Positions 24,964 through 34,008 of a stretch of 64,000 nucleotides of DNA are shown here, piece by piece. The DNA is from Croceibacterium sp. TMG7-5b_MA50 (GTDB lineage: Bacteria > Pseudomonadota > Alphaproteobacteria > Sphingomonadales > Sphingomonadaceae). Under the pieces are notes generated by a model. The model made no database searches. It had not been told where the DNA came from and worked only from the letters and a program-made list of their open reading frames with translations. Position 1 is the stretch's first letter. Each line of letters begins with the position of its first letter. A program made the position numbers and the translations under genes. Location: the NCBI RefSeq assembly GCF_039830145.1, contig NZ_CP156082.1, forward strand, positions 2,622,001 through 2,686,000, read 5' to 3'.

Positions 24964-27351
24964 TCACCCGACTTCCAGCACGACGGTCTGCAGGCTCACG
25001 CTATCCGCGCCCGTCATGATGTCGAAGCGGCCCGGCTCGACCACTTCCTTGAGGTCGATGTCCCACATGGAGAAGTCGCGCGGACCCAGGGTGAAACGCA
25101 CGGTGCGCCGCTCGCCGGGGGCCAGCGTAACCCGCTCAAACCCCTTCAGCTCCTTGACCGGACGGGTGACGCTGGCGACCTGATCATGGAAGTAGAGCTG
25201 CACCACCTCGTCTCCGGCGCGATCACCGGTGTTGCGTACCTCCACGGTCACCTCCACCGTGCCGGCGATGCCGATGCGGCTGGCCGACAGGCGCGGCGCG
25301 GATAGTTCGAACGTGGTGTAGCTGAGGCCGTGCCCGAACGGGAACAGCGGGGCGGTGGTGTCGAACAGGTAGCCGCGCCCGACGGACGGCTTGCTGTTGT
25401 AGTAGAGCGGCAGCTGCCCTTCGTTGCGGGCCACCGTGACCGGCAGCTTGGCGCCAGGGTTCACGTCACCGAACAAAGCGTCGACCATCGCGGTGCCGCC
25501 TTCCTGTCCCGGATACCAGCATTCCAGCAGCGCATTGGCGCGCGCGGCGATGCCGGGCCAGCTTGGCGGGCGACCATTGATGGCGCACACCACCACCGGC
25601 TTTCCCAGCGCGTGCAGCGCATCGAACAGCTCGTTCTGCTCGCCCACGATGTCGATATCGGTACGGTCGCCCAGGTGATTGCGCGCGAAGCCTTCGCGGC
25701 TGGTCTGTTCGGTGTCGCCGATCGCCAGCACGATCACGTCCGCCCCGCGTGCGGCCTCCACCGCCTGCGCGATCATGCGGCGGTTCTCCGCCGGATCGGC
25801 CAGCAACACCTCGTCGGCGGAGCGGTCGTCCGACTGGGTGATCCGCACGCCCTGCGCCACCACCAGCCGCTCCGCCGGCAGCCGGGCACGCAGCGCATCG
25901 GCCAGCGTCACCACCTGGCGCGGCAGGCCGGAATAGCCGCCCAGCCGGGCGATCTCGGCATTGGGGCCGATCAGCGCGATCGTGCCCGTGCGCGCGGCGT
26001 CCAGGGGCAGGGTGCCGTCATTGGTCAGCAGGCAGAGCGACTTCCTCGCCGCCTCCAGCGCCAGCGCACGCCCCTGCGCGTCGCCGGTAATGCGCTGCGC
26101 CTCGGCCAGATCGGCGTAGGGATGTTCGAACATGCCGGCGCGGAACTTCAGCCGCAGCATGCGGGCGCAGGCGCGGTCCACATCCGCCATGGCCACGCGG
26201 CCTTCCTGCACCTGCTGCACCAGCGTGCGGAACGCCTCGCCATCGGGCAGCTCCGAATCCACCCCGGCATGCAGCGCGCGGCGGGCGGCCTCCTCCTTGT
26301 CGGCGGCGACATGGTGGATGCTGGCGAGTTCGGTAACGCCGCCATAATCGCTGACGATCGCCCCATCGAAGCCCCATTCGCCGCGCAGCACATCGCCCAG
26401 CAGCCAGCGATTGGCGTGGCTCGGCACCCCGTCCAACTCGTTGTAGGAAGGCATGACCGCGGCGATGCCGGTGCGTTCCACCACGGCGCGGAACGGCGGG
26501 AAGAAGAATTCACGCAACTCCCGCTCAGCCAGCGGGGCGGGGCCGATATTGTTGCCGGCCTGCGGCTGACCGTGCCCCGTCATGTGCTTCAGCGTGGCGA
26601 AGACGTGGCCGGGTGTCAGCGTCTCGCCGTCGCCTTGCAGGCCCAGCACGCTGGCCACGCCCATCTCGCCGCACAGATACGGGTCCTCGCCGAAAGTTTC
26701 CTCGATCCGGCCCCAGCGGGGGTCGCGCGCGATGTCGACCACTGGGGACAGCGTCAGGTGGGCGCCATGCGCGCGCACCTCCCGCCCGGTCTGCCGCTGC
26801 ACCCGGCGCATCAGGTCGCGGTCGAACGTGCCGGCAAGGCCGATCGCCTGCGGGAACATGGTCGCGTCGGGCGCCATGTAGCCGTGAAGCGATTCCTCGT
26901 GGAACAGGACCGGGATGCCCAGCCGGGTCTCCTCCACCGCCCAGCGTTGCACCGCGTTGACGAAGGTGATCGTCGATTCCGCCCCTCGCCAGCGCGCGCC
27001 GGTGCCGCCAGCCACCTGCGCCGCCTGCGGCCCACCCCGCCGGTCGGAAGGGCGGGTGATCTGCCCGAACCCGGCGGGGTAGGCGCGCGCGGCCTTGCGC
27101 GGGTCGAAGTCGAGGCCGCCCGCCGCCATGATCTCGCTCTTGGTGCCCCATAGCGCGATCATCTGGCCGACCTTCTCCTCCAGGGTCATACGGGCCAGCA
27201 GGTCCGCCACGCGCAGATCGATCGGCGCGGCAGGATCGCGGTACAGCGGGCGATCCGTGCCGCCCCCTTGCGCAAAAGCTGCGGGGGCAAGGCCGATGGC
27301 GGAGGCGCTGGCAAGCCAGCAGAGCGCGCGGCGGCGGCTGAGGTTCGGCAT
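24964..27351 (-). CDS. Glycoside hydrolase family 3, beta-xylosidase/beta-glucosidase (BglX-like)
   Basis: A 795-residue exported GH3 enzyme with three parts: the TIM-barrel domain with KHMTGHGQP and the nucleophile Asp of AIVSDYGGV near residue 337; the second alpha/beta domain; and a C-terminal fibronectin type III-like domain. The N-terminus MPNLSRRRALCWL fits a twin-arginine signal, so it is folded before export to the periplasm. In this locus it most likely hydrolyses xylo-oligosaccharides to xylose. It is divergent from the LacI regulator gene, with a perfect-looking operator 30 bp upstream of its start. Confidence 0.92.
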   Translation of the reverse strand: MPNLSRRRALCWLASASAIGLAPAAFAQGGGTDRPLYRDPAAPIDLRVADLLARMTLEEKVGQMIALWGTKSEIMAAGGLDFDPRKAARAYPAGFGQITRPSDRRGGPQAAQVAGGTGARWRGAESTITFVNAVQRWAVEETRLGIPVLFHEESLHGYMAPDATMFPQAIGLAGTFDRDLMRRVQRQTGREVRAHGAHLTLSPVVDIARDPRWGRIEETFGEDPYLCGEMGVASVLGLQGDGETLTPGHVFATLKHMTGHGQPQAGNNIGPAPLAERELREFFFPPFRAVVERTGIAAVMPSYNELDGVPSHANRWLLGDVLRGEWGFDGAIVSDYGGVTELASIHHVAADKEEAARRALHAGVDSELPDGEAFRTLVQQVQEGRVAMADVDRACARMLRLKFRAGMFEHPYADLAEAQRITGDAQGRALALEAARKSLCLLTNDGTLPLDAARTGTIALIGPNAEIARLGGYSGLPRQVVTLADALRARLPAERLVVAQGVRITQSDDRSADEVLLADPAENRRMIAQAVEAARGADVIVLAIGDTEQTSREGFARNHLGDRTDIDIVGEQNELFDALHALGKPVVVCAINGRPPSWPGIAARANALLECWYPGQEGGTAMVDALFGDVNPGAKLPVTVARNEGQLPLYYNSKPSVGRGYLFDTTAPLFPFGHGLSYTTFELSAPRLSASRIGIAGTVEVTVEVRNTGDRAGDEVVQLYFHDQVASVTRPVKELKGFERVTLAPGERRTVRFTLGPRDFSMWDIDLKEVVEPGRFDIMTGADSVSLQTVVLEVG

Positions 27352-27380
27352 GGTCTCTCCCGAAGCGATTATCTTGTCTT

Positions 27381-27394
27381 TGATAGCGCTAACG
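27381..27394. promoter_or_regulatory. LacI-type operator candidate (GH3 / lacI-family gene)
   Basis: TGATAGCGCTAACG, nearly the consensus of the set. It lies between the divergent GH3 and regulator genes, so it may also autoregulate the regulator. Confidence 0.7.
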
Positions 27395-27488
27395 AACAGG
27401 TGCGGGGCACTCCTGTCAAGCGGCTATGGTAACGCGGATGCAGCTTGCCACTTGCCGCGCCCCGTGGATCGTGACAGCAGCTTGCCAC

Positions 27489-28550
27489 ATGGTGAAAACC
27501 TCCCGCCGACAGCGCTCCGCCCCCACGATCATCGACGTTGCCAAGCGGGCCGGCGTCTCGCCGATGACCGTCTCGCGCGTCATCAACGGGGAAAGCAATG
27601 TGCGCCCGGCCACCCGCGAGCTGGTCAATGCCGCGATCACCGCCCTGAACTACGCGCCCAATCCCGCCGCCCGCAGCCTGGCCGGGGCAGGGCAGAACCG
27701 GATCGGCCTGCTGTATGCCAATCCCAGCGCCGGGTATCTCAGCGAATTCCTGGTCGGCAGCCTCGATCAGGCGAGCCGGCGTGACGTGCAGCTGATCGTC
27801 GAACAATGCGAGCCGGGGGACCATGAGCTGCAGGTTGCTCGGCACCTGATCGAATCAGGTGTGGATGGCGTGCTGCTGCCGCCGCCACTGTGCGATTCGC
27901 CCGACCTGATCCGCCTGCTGGCGGAGGAGGAGGTCGCGACCGTACTGGTGGGCAGTGCCGTGCCGCCGGCGAACCAGCTCGCTGTCAGCATCGACGATTG
28001 CCAAGCGGCCTATGCCATGACGCGGCACATGCTGGGACTGGGGCATCTGCGCATCGGATTCATCCAGGGCGGACCGACGCTGAAGGCCAGCGCGCACCGT
28101 TATGCCGGTTATTGTTCCGCGCTCGAGGACGCGGAGGTCGCGCTCGACCTCGACCTGGTGGCGCCGGGCCTGTTCACCTACCGCTCCGGCCTCGACGCGG
28201 CGGAGCAATTGCTGGACTTGGCGGAGCCGCCGACCGCGATCTTCGCCGGCAACGACGACATGGCCGCGGCGACCGTTGCGGTGGCGCATCGGCGCGGGCT
28301 GGACGTGCCGGGCGACCTGACGGTGTGCGGGTTCGACGATACTACGCTGGCGACGACCATCTGGCCCGAACTCACCACCATCCATCAGCCGATCGCCGAC
28401 ATGAGCCGGGCTGCGGTGGACATGCTGGTCACGCATATCCGCCGGCAGGCCCCCCCGACGGAACGGCGGCATCAGGTGCTGCCCTACACGCTGATCCGGC
28501 GCCAGTCGGACGCGCCGCCCCGCCGCCGGCCACCGGCACGCCACGCCTGA
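27489..28550 (+). CDS. LacI family transcriptional regulator
   Basis: A 353-residue LacI/GalR-family regulator. The N-terminal helix-turn-helix (IIDVAKRAGVSPMTVSRVIN, residues about 14-33) is followed by the hinge helix (NPAARSLAGAG) and a periplasmic-binding-protein-like effector domain (IGLLYANPSA to the C-terminus). Such regulators usually bind palindromes with a central CG and release DNA on binding a sugar. It sits in the middle of the xylan locus, and seven palindromes of one type surround it, so it probably controls the whole locus, with xylose or a xylo-oligosaccharide as inducer. The effector is inferred. The ATG at 27489 fits the family start. Confidence 0.93.
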   Translation: MVKTSRRQRSAPTIIDVAKRAGVSPMTVSRVINGESNVRPATRELVNAAITALNYAPNPAARSLAGAGQNRIGLLYANPSAGYLSEFLVGSLDQASRRDVQLIVEQCEPGDHELQVARHLIESGVDGVLLPPPLCDSPDLIRLLAEEEVATVLVGSAVPPANQLAVSIDDCQAAYAMTRHMLGLGHLRIGFIQGGPTLKASAHRYAGYCSALEDAEVALDLDLVAPGLFTYRSGLDAAEQLLDLAEPPTAIFAGNDDMAAATVAVAHRRGLDVPGDLTVCGFDDTTLATTIWPELTTIHQPIADMSRAAVDMLVTHIRRQAPPTERRHQVLPYTLIRRQSDAPPRRRPPARHA

Positions 28551-28570
28551 CTTGCACTCTGGCGATCATG

Positions 28571-28584
28571 TGATAGCGCTCACA
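28571..28584. promoter_or_regulatory. LacI-type operator candidate (xylD)
   Basis: TGATAGCGCTCACA, 44 bp before the xylonate dehydratase gene. It fits the set of seven sites with two changes from consensus, one in the right half. Confidence 0.65.
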
Positions 28585-28627
28585 GTCTGAGGTGGCAGCA
28601 GCCACCCTTGCGAGGAGAGTGCCCACC

Positions 28628-30406
28628 ATGGATCGCCGGCCCGTCCGCCCCTTCCGCTCGCGCGAATGGTTTGCCGCGCCGCACCGGTCCGACATGACCG
28701 CGCTCTATCTGGAGCGTTTCATGAATTATGGTCTGACGCCGGAGGAGCTGCAGAGCGGCAAGCCGATCATCGGCATCGCGCAATCGGGCAGCGACCTGGC
28801 GCCATGCAACCGCATCCACCTGGACCTGGCGAAGCGCGTGAGGGAAGGGATCATCGCCGCGGGCGGCATTCCCATGGAATTCCCCACGGTGCCCATCTTC
28901 GAGAATTGCCGCCGGCCGACCGCCGCGCTCGACCGCAACCTGGCGGCGCTCGCCTTGACGGAAACGCTGTACGGCTACCCCATCGACGCCGTCGTGCTGA
29001 CCACCGGTTGCGACAAGACCACGCCCGCCGGGATCATGGCGGCGATCACCGTCGACATTCCGGCCATCGTCCTGTCCGGCGGGCCGATGCTGGACGGCTG
29101 GCACGAAGGCGAGCTGGTGGGTTCGGGCACGGTCATCTGGCGCAGCCGCCGGAAGCTCGCCGCGGGCGAGATCGACGAGGCGGAGTTCCTGCGCCGCGCG
29201 ACCGACAGCGCGCCATCGCCCGGCCATTGCAACACGATGGGGACCGCCAGCACCATGAACGCCGTGGCGGAGGCGCTGGGCCTGTCGCTGCCCGGCTGCG
29301 CGGCGATCCCGGCTCCGTATCGCGAACGTGGGCAGATGGCGTACCGCACCGGGCAGCGCATCGTGGAGATGGCGTATGAGGATCTGCGCCCGCTGACGAT
29401 CCTGACGCGCGAAAGCTTCCTGAACGCGATCCGCACCTGCACCGCGATCGGCGGGTCGTCCAATGCGCAGCCGCACATCAATGCGATGGCCGCGCATGCG
29501 GGAATCACGCTCACCGCCGCCGACTGGATGGAGCATGGCTACGACCTGCCGCTGCTGGCGGACGTCCAGCCCGCCGGCCGCTTCCTGGGCGAACGGTTTC
29601 ATCGTGCGGGCGGCGTACCGGCGATCCTGTGCGAACTGGCGGGCGCGGGCAAGCTCGACACCGGGTGCATGACCGTGACCGGGCGGACCATCGGGGAGAA
29701 CATCGCCGGGCGCGAGGCGACGGATCGGGAGGTGATCCGCCCGTTCGACCAGCCGTTGAAGGAGACGGCGGGCTTCCTGGTGATGCACGGCAATCTGTTC
29801 GATTTCGGCATCATGAAGACCAGCGTGATCGGTCCCGAGTTCCGCGCCCGCTACCTGTCCGAACCCGGCTGGGAGAACGTGTTCGAGGCGCGCGCGGCCG
29901 TGTTCGACGGGTCGGACGATTACCACGACCGCATCAACGATCCGGCGCTGAACATCGACGAGCGCACGATCCTGGTGATCCGCGGTGCCGGCCCGGTCGG
30001 CTGGCCCGGCAGTGCGGAGGTGGTGAACATGCAGCCGCCCGATGCGCTGATCCAGCGCGGCGTGCTGACGCTGCCGACGCTGGGCGACGGGCGGCAATCG
30101 GGCACGTCGGACAGCCCGTCCATTCTCAACGTCTCGCCCGAGAGCGCGGCGGGTGGCGGGCTTTCCTGGCTGCGCGACGGGGACGTGATCCGCATCGACC
30201 TCAACATTGGGCGCGTGGACGCTTTGGTGGAGGAGGCGGAGATCGCCCGTCGCCGGGCGGAGAGCCCTGTGGCGCCGCCCGTCAGCAACACGCCGTGGGA
30301 GGAGCTGTACCGCGAAAAGGTCGGCCAGCTCGCCGATGGCGGGGTGATGGAATTTGCGCTCAAATATCGGGGGATTGCGGCGAAAACGCCGCGGCATAAT
30401 CACTAG
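28628..30406 (+). CDS. xylD: D-xylonate dehydratase (IlvD/Edd family)
   Basis: A 592-residue dehydratase converting D-xylonate to 2-keto-3-deoxy-D-xylonate, the third step of the Weimberg or Dahms pathway. The three cysteines expected to bind the iron-sulfur cluster are in the segments APCNRIH, TTGCDKT and PGHCNTMG. The opening stretch (PFRSREWF...DMTALYLERFMNYG) closely resembles Caulobacter XylD as I remember it. A strong GAGGAG lies before the ATG at 28628. It is followed after 30 bases by a sugar transporter gene in the same direction, so they form an operon under the operator at 28571. Confidence 0.92.
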   Translation: MDRRPVRPFRSREWFAAPHRSDMTALYLERFMNYGLTPEELQSGKPIIGIAQSGSDLAPCNRIHLDLAKRVREGIIAAGGIPMEFPTVPIFENCRRPTAALDRNLAALALTETLYGYPIDAVVLTTGCDKTTPAGIMAAITVDIPAIVLSGGPMLDGWHEGELVGSGTVIWRSRRKLAAGEIDEAEFLRRATDSAPSPGHCNTMGTASTMNAVAEALGLSLPGCAAIPAPYRERGQMAYRTGQRIVEMAYEDLRPLTILTRESFLNAIRTCTAIGGSSNAQPHINAMAAHAGITLTAADWMEHGYDLPLLADVQPAGRFLGERFHRAGGVPAILCELAGAGKLDTGCMTVTGRTIGENIAGREATDREVIRPFDQPLKETAGFLVMHGNLFDFGIMKTSVIGPEFRARYLSEPGWENVFEARAAVFDGSDDYHDRINDPALNIDERTILVIRGAGPVGWPGSAEVVNMQPPDALIQRGVLTLPTLGDGRQSGTSDSPSILNVSPESAAGGGLSWLRDGDVIRIDLNIGRVDALVEEAEIARRRAESPVAPPVSNTPWEELYREKVGQLADGGVMEFALKYRGIAAKTPRHNH

Positions 30407-30436
30407 AAATTGACATTCAGGAGAGGGTTGGACGCG

Positions 30437-31873
30437 ATGGTAGATGTGGGAGTGGCACGGGGGCCTGCGATCGGCGCGCCGCCCGAACAGGCGAATATGG
30501 GCTTCATCGCCGCCATTGTGGCGGTGGCGACGATCGGCGGGCTGCTGTTCGGTTATGACAGCGGCGCGGTGAACGGGACGCAGGAAGGGCTGACCACCGC
30601 CTTCGGCCTGTCGGAAGGCGGCCTTGGCTTTACCGTGGGTTCGCTGCTGATCGGCTGCTTCATCGGCGCGTTCTCCGCCGCGACGCTGGCGGACAGTATC
30701 GGCCGGCGCAACGTGCTGCGCCTCGCCGCGCTGCTGTTCCTGATCGGCGCGCTGGTGCAGGGCTTTGCCGGCAGCCAGGCGGTGTTCGTGATCGCGCGCA
30801 TCGCGGGCGGCATCTCCGTCGGCGCGGCCAGCGTGCTGTCGCCCGCCTATATCTCTGAGGTGGCGCCCGCGCATATCCGGGGGCGGATGACCACGGTGCA
30901 GCAGATCATGATCATCACCGGGCTAACCACCGCCTTTGTCGTGAACTACTTCCTGGCGCAGGCCGCCGGCGCCTCCACCAATCTGTGGTGGGCGGGGCTG
31001 GAGGCGTGGCGTTGGATGTACCTGATGCAGGCCGTGCCCGCCGCGGTGTTCCTGGTCGCGCTGTTCTTCATCCCTGAATCGCCGCGCTTCCTGGTGGCAA
31101 AAGGCCGGCACGACCATGCCGGCGCGGTGCTGACCCGTCTGTTCGGGGAGACGGTCGCGCGGGCCAAGCTGGTGGAGATCCAGAACAGCTTCACCGGCGG
31201 TCGCCCGCCCAGCCTGTCGGACGTGCGCGCCCCCGGCACCTTCCTGCGCCCGATCGTGTGGGCGGGGCTGGTGCTCGCGGTGTTCCAGCAGCTCGTCGGC
31301 ATCAACGTGATCTTCTATTATGGCTCCACCCTGTGGCAGCTGGCCGGCTTCACGGAGGATCAGTCGCTGCTGATCAACATCGTGTCGGGCGCGGTGTCGA
31401 TCGCGGCCTGTTTCCTGACCATCGCGCTGGTGGACAGGATCGGGCGCAAGCCGTTGCTGCTGATCGGGTCCGCCGGCATGACGGTCACGCTGTTCGCGCT
31501 GGTCTACGCCTTTTCCAACGGCACGCTGGATGCCGCGGGGCAGCTGCAGCTGTCATCCGGCCTTGGCACACTGGCGCTGGTGGCGGCCAATCTCTACGTC
31601 ATCTTCTTCAACATTAGCTGGGGCCCGATCATGTGGGTCATGCTGGGCGAGATGTTCCCCAACCAGATCCGCGGTTCCGCGTTGGCGGTGTGCGGCTTCG
31701 CGCAGTGGTTTTCCAACTACCTGATCGCGCAGAGCTTCCCCGTGATGGCGTCGGCCCTGGGGCTGGCGGCATCGTACAGCTTCTACGCCGTCTGTGCGCT
31801 GATCAGCTTCTTCCTGGTGAAGCGCTACATCCACGAGACCAAGGGCGTGGAGCTGGAGCAGATGCAGGGCTGA
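30437..31873 (+). CDS. Sugar porter MFS transporter (xylose-type)
   Basis: A 478-residue inner-membrane transporter of the MFS sugar porter family with 12 predicted helices. Signatures are GGLLFGYDSGAVNG in helix 1, DSIGRR after helix 2, the PESPRFLV motif in the central loop, QQLVGINVIFYYG in helix 7 and HETKGVELE at the C-terminus. Its position directly behind xylD suggests that it takes up xylose or a related pentose by proton symport. A GGAGAGG lies before the ATG. It ends with a strong hairpin and T-run terminator. Confidence 0.92.
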   Translation: MVDVGVARGPAIGAPPEQANMGFIAAIVAVATIGGLLFGYDSGAVNGTQEGLTTAFGLSEGGLGFTVGSLLIGCFIGAFSAATLADSIGRRNVLRLAALLFLIGALVQGFAGSQAVFVIARIAGGISVGAASVLSPAYISEVAPAHIRGRMTTVQQIMIITGLTTAFVVNYFLAQAAGASTNLWWAGLEAWRWMYLMQAVPAAVFLVALFFIPESPRFLVAKGRHDHAGAVLTRLFGETVARAKLVEIQNSFTGGRPPSLSDVRAPGTFLRPIVWAGLVLAVFQQLVGINVIFYYGSTLWQLAGFTEDQSLLINIVSGAVSIAACFLTIALVDRIGRKPLLLIGSAGMTVTLFALVYAFSNGTLDAAGQLQLSSGLGTLALVAANLYVIFFNISWGPIMWVMLGEMFPNQIRGSALAVCGFAQWFSNYLIAQSFPVMASALGLAASYSFYAVCALISFFLVKRYIHETKGVELEQMQG

Positions 31874-31896
31874 GCCCTTCTGCCGCAAGCTGAACA

Positions 31897-31931
31897 GGGG
31901 CGGGGCGCCGGTGGGTGCCCCGCCCCGTTTT
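31897..31931 (+). terminator. Rho-independent terminator after sugar transporter gene
   Basis: GGGGCGGGGC (31897-31906) pairs perfectly with GCCCCGCCCC (31917-31926), followed by GTTTT. It ends the xylD-transporter operon and overlaps the stop of the convergent esterase gene. Confidence 0.85.
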
Positions 31932-34008
31932 ATCGTGCGCAAACCTCCGCGCCGGGCCGTTCGCTACGCGGTGGGACCGGGATGCCCTTTGCCTCCGCGG
32001 AGGCTTCCAGCCGTGGACTGGGACCGGGCAGAGTGAGGTCGTTCGCGGTGGCGTAGAACGGGTCCGCCTGCGCCTCCGCCAGCGGTACGAAGCGAAAGTC
32101 GAGCTCGCGGTACAGCGCCAGCAGCCGGGGCATCATCCGGGCGTCGAACGCGCCGGCATGCAGCAGCAGCACATAGGGGATGTCGCCCCCTGTCGCGCCC
32201 TGCGCCAGCGCACGGGCCCGCAAAGCTTCCGCCCGGGCGGAGGCGAGGTAGCTGTCTTCCAGCGCGGTGATCGCCGCCTGGTCGCCCCGCGCCAGGCAGC
32301 GGGCGTACGGCGCATTCCACGCCCAGTCGCTGAAATCCATCGTCACCGCCGCGACGCGGTAGCCGCGCTGGCGCAGGGTCTCCCGCACCGCCGCCAGCCG
32401 GGCCGGATCGCGCCCTTCCGACAGGAAGGGATAGCGGAACCAGCGCCAGTCCTGCCCGGCCATCAGCCGGTCGAGCACCGGCTCGTTGCGGGCGATCTCC
32501 TCCGCGAAGGCGGCTGGTGGCAGCGCCTCGACATTCGCGTGGGACCACGCATGATTGCCCAGCGGGAAACCAGCCTGCCGCCAGGCGCGCAGCACCGCCT
32601 CTCCATCAGCGCCGCCCTTGCCGGCATTGATGAAGCCCATCGGGCGGGTGACGCCGGCATTGCCGAAGGCGGCGATCAGCGCGCGGGTGACCGCGAGGTG
32701 CGTCTCGCCCGCGGGCAGCGGATCATGCGCGGGGATGTCGTCCACCGTGATCGCCAGCAGCGGCGCATCCCCGGCGTCACCGGCAAACAGGTCGATCGGT
32801 ACCGCCGCCGCCATCGCCGCGTATCCCGCCGTCGATGGGTGGAGATGGTCGCCCGAGTCGAGTGCCGGCAGCATCCGCGACGGATCGGCCGGATTGCGGA
32901 TCGCGGCGTCGAAGTCGATCACCGCGTCGAACACGCCGCTGGTGCGGATGAACGCGTTGATCGCCTGCCGGTCGGCCTCGCTCTCCGGGCCCGGATGGTA
33001 GTAGTCGTTGCCGACGAAGGGCGTGATCGTGCCGCCGATCAGGCGGATGCCGTGTGTATGGGCACGCGCCGCCAGCTGGCGATAGGCGCCGGTGATCTCC
33101 GCCACGATGCGGGCATGGGCTTCCGCACTGGCGGGCGCCTCCCGCGTCAGGGTGCCAAGGTCGTTGATCCCTTCCAGCAGGATCGCATCGGTCACTCCGC
33201 TGCGGGCGATCACGTCGCGGTCGAACCGGGCGAGCAGGTTGGGGCCGATCCCGTCCAGCAATATGCGATTGCCACCGATCCCGGCATTGATCACGCCGAC
33301 ATGGCGCGTGGCGGCATTCGCGCCAAGGCGGGTGAGCAGGTAATCGGTCCAGCGCCGGTTGGTGTCGGGCTGCACGCCGTACCCGTCGGTGATTGAATCA
33401 CCGATCGCCACGATCGTGCGCGCGGGCGCGACCTCTGCGGTGGCAGCGATCTCCACATCGGCCAGCAGGTGCCAGCCGGGGATCGGCGTCGCACCGGCAA
33501 AGGTCGGGTCCTCCAGATGCTCGCCCGCCATGGTGAAGGCGGTCGCGCGCGATCCGGGATGGCCGGTCCGCACCGCCGGCGCGGCGGGCAGGTGCAGCGT
33601 GACGGCAAGGTCGCTGCCGCCCTGCGTCGCCAGCATGACCGGATCGGAATAGACCTCCGCCCCCGCCGGGATGCGCACCCACGATGCGCCGGCGAAGGTT
33701 AGCGCCCGGTGGCTGCCGTCCACCAGTGCGGGTTGGCCGGTCGCGGCGACCAGGCCCACGGCGGCGCCGTCCACGACCAGCGGCTGCGTGCCGAAGATGT
33801 TGGACAGGCGCACCCGCAGGGTCGGCCCGCCGATCGACAGGCGCACTACCTGCCGCACGCTGACGGGGCCGGGCAGCGGGGCCTTGTCCGCCTCCGCCCC
33901 TTCGACCCGGATTTGTGCCGTACCCCAGCTGGCGGTCCAGTCCTGCGCGCCCGCGCCGCTGCCCGCCAGCAGCAGCGCGGCGGCACTGCCCAGCCAGAGG
34001 CGGCGCAT
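31930..34008 (-). CDS. SGNH hydrolase/NodB polysaccharide deacetylase fusion (putative xylan esterase)
   Basis: A 692-residue exported protein, signal peptide ending at GAGAQ. Residues about 25-190 are a beta-rich GDSL-associated region; about 195-410 hold an SGNH hydrolase (AIGDSITDGYG, nucleophile Ser near 206, GIGGN block, and a D-x-H triad in GDHLHPS). From about 412 there is a NodB/CE4-like deacetylase domain (ITVDDIPAHD metal/base Asp, NHAWSHAN histidine motif). Two deacetylating folds in one chain suggest removal of acetyl groups from xylan. Its ATG overlaps the stop of the GH3 gene upstream (TGATG). No exact family match is claimed for the fusion. Confidence 0.8.
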   Translation of the reverse strand: MRRLWLGSAAALLLAGSGAGAQDWTASWGTAQIRVEGAEADKAPLPGPVSVRQVVRLSIGGPTLRVRLSNIFGTQPLVVDGAAVGLVAATGQPALVDGSHRALTFAGASWVRIPAGAEVYSDPVMLATQGGSDLAVTLHLPAAPAVRTGHPGSRATAFTMAGEHLEDPTFAGATPIPGWHLLADVEIAATAEVAPARTIVAIGDSITDGYGVQPDTNRRWTDYLLTRLGANAATRHVGVINAGIGGNRILLDGIGPNLLARFDRDVIARSGVTDAILLEGINDLGTLTREAPASAEAHARIVAEITGAYRQLAARAHTHGIRLIGGTITPFVGNDYYHPGPESEADRQAINAFIRTSGVFDAVIDFDAAIRNPADPSRMLPALDSGDHLHPSTAGYAAMAAAVPIDLFAGDAGDAPLLAITVDDIPAHDPLPAGETHLAVTRALIAAFGNAGVTRPMGFINAGKGGADGEAVLRAWRQAGFPLGNHAWSHANVEALPPAAFAEEIARNEPVLDRLMAGQDWRWFRYPFLSEGRDPARLAAVRETLRQRGYRVAAVTMDFSDWAWNAPYARCLARGDQAAITALEDSYLASARAEALRARALAQGATGGDIPYVLLLHAGAFDARMMPRLLALYRELDFRFVPLAEAQADPFYATANDLTLPGPSPRLEASAEAKGIPVPPRSERPGAEVCAR

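Noticed and set aside
28580-30874. 764-codon minus-strand open frame opposite xylD and the transporter start
   Set aside because: It covers two genes with strong family matches and contains no conserved motif.
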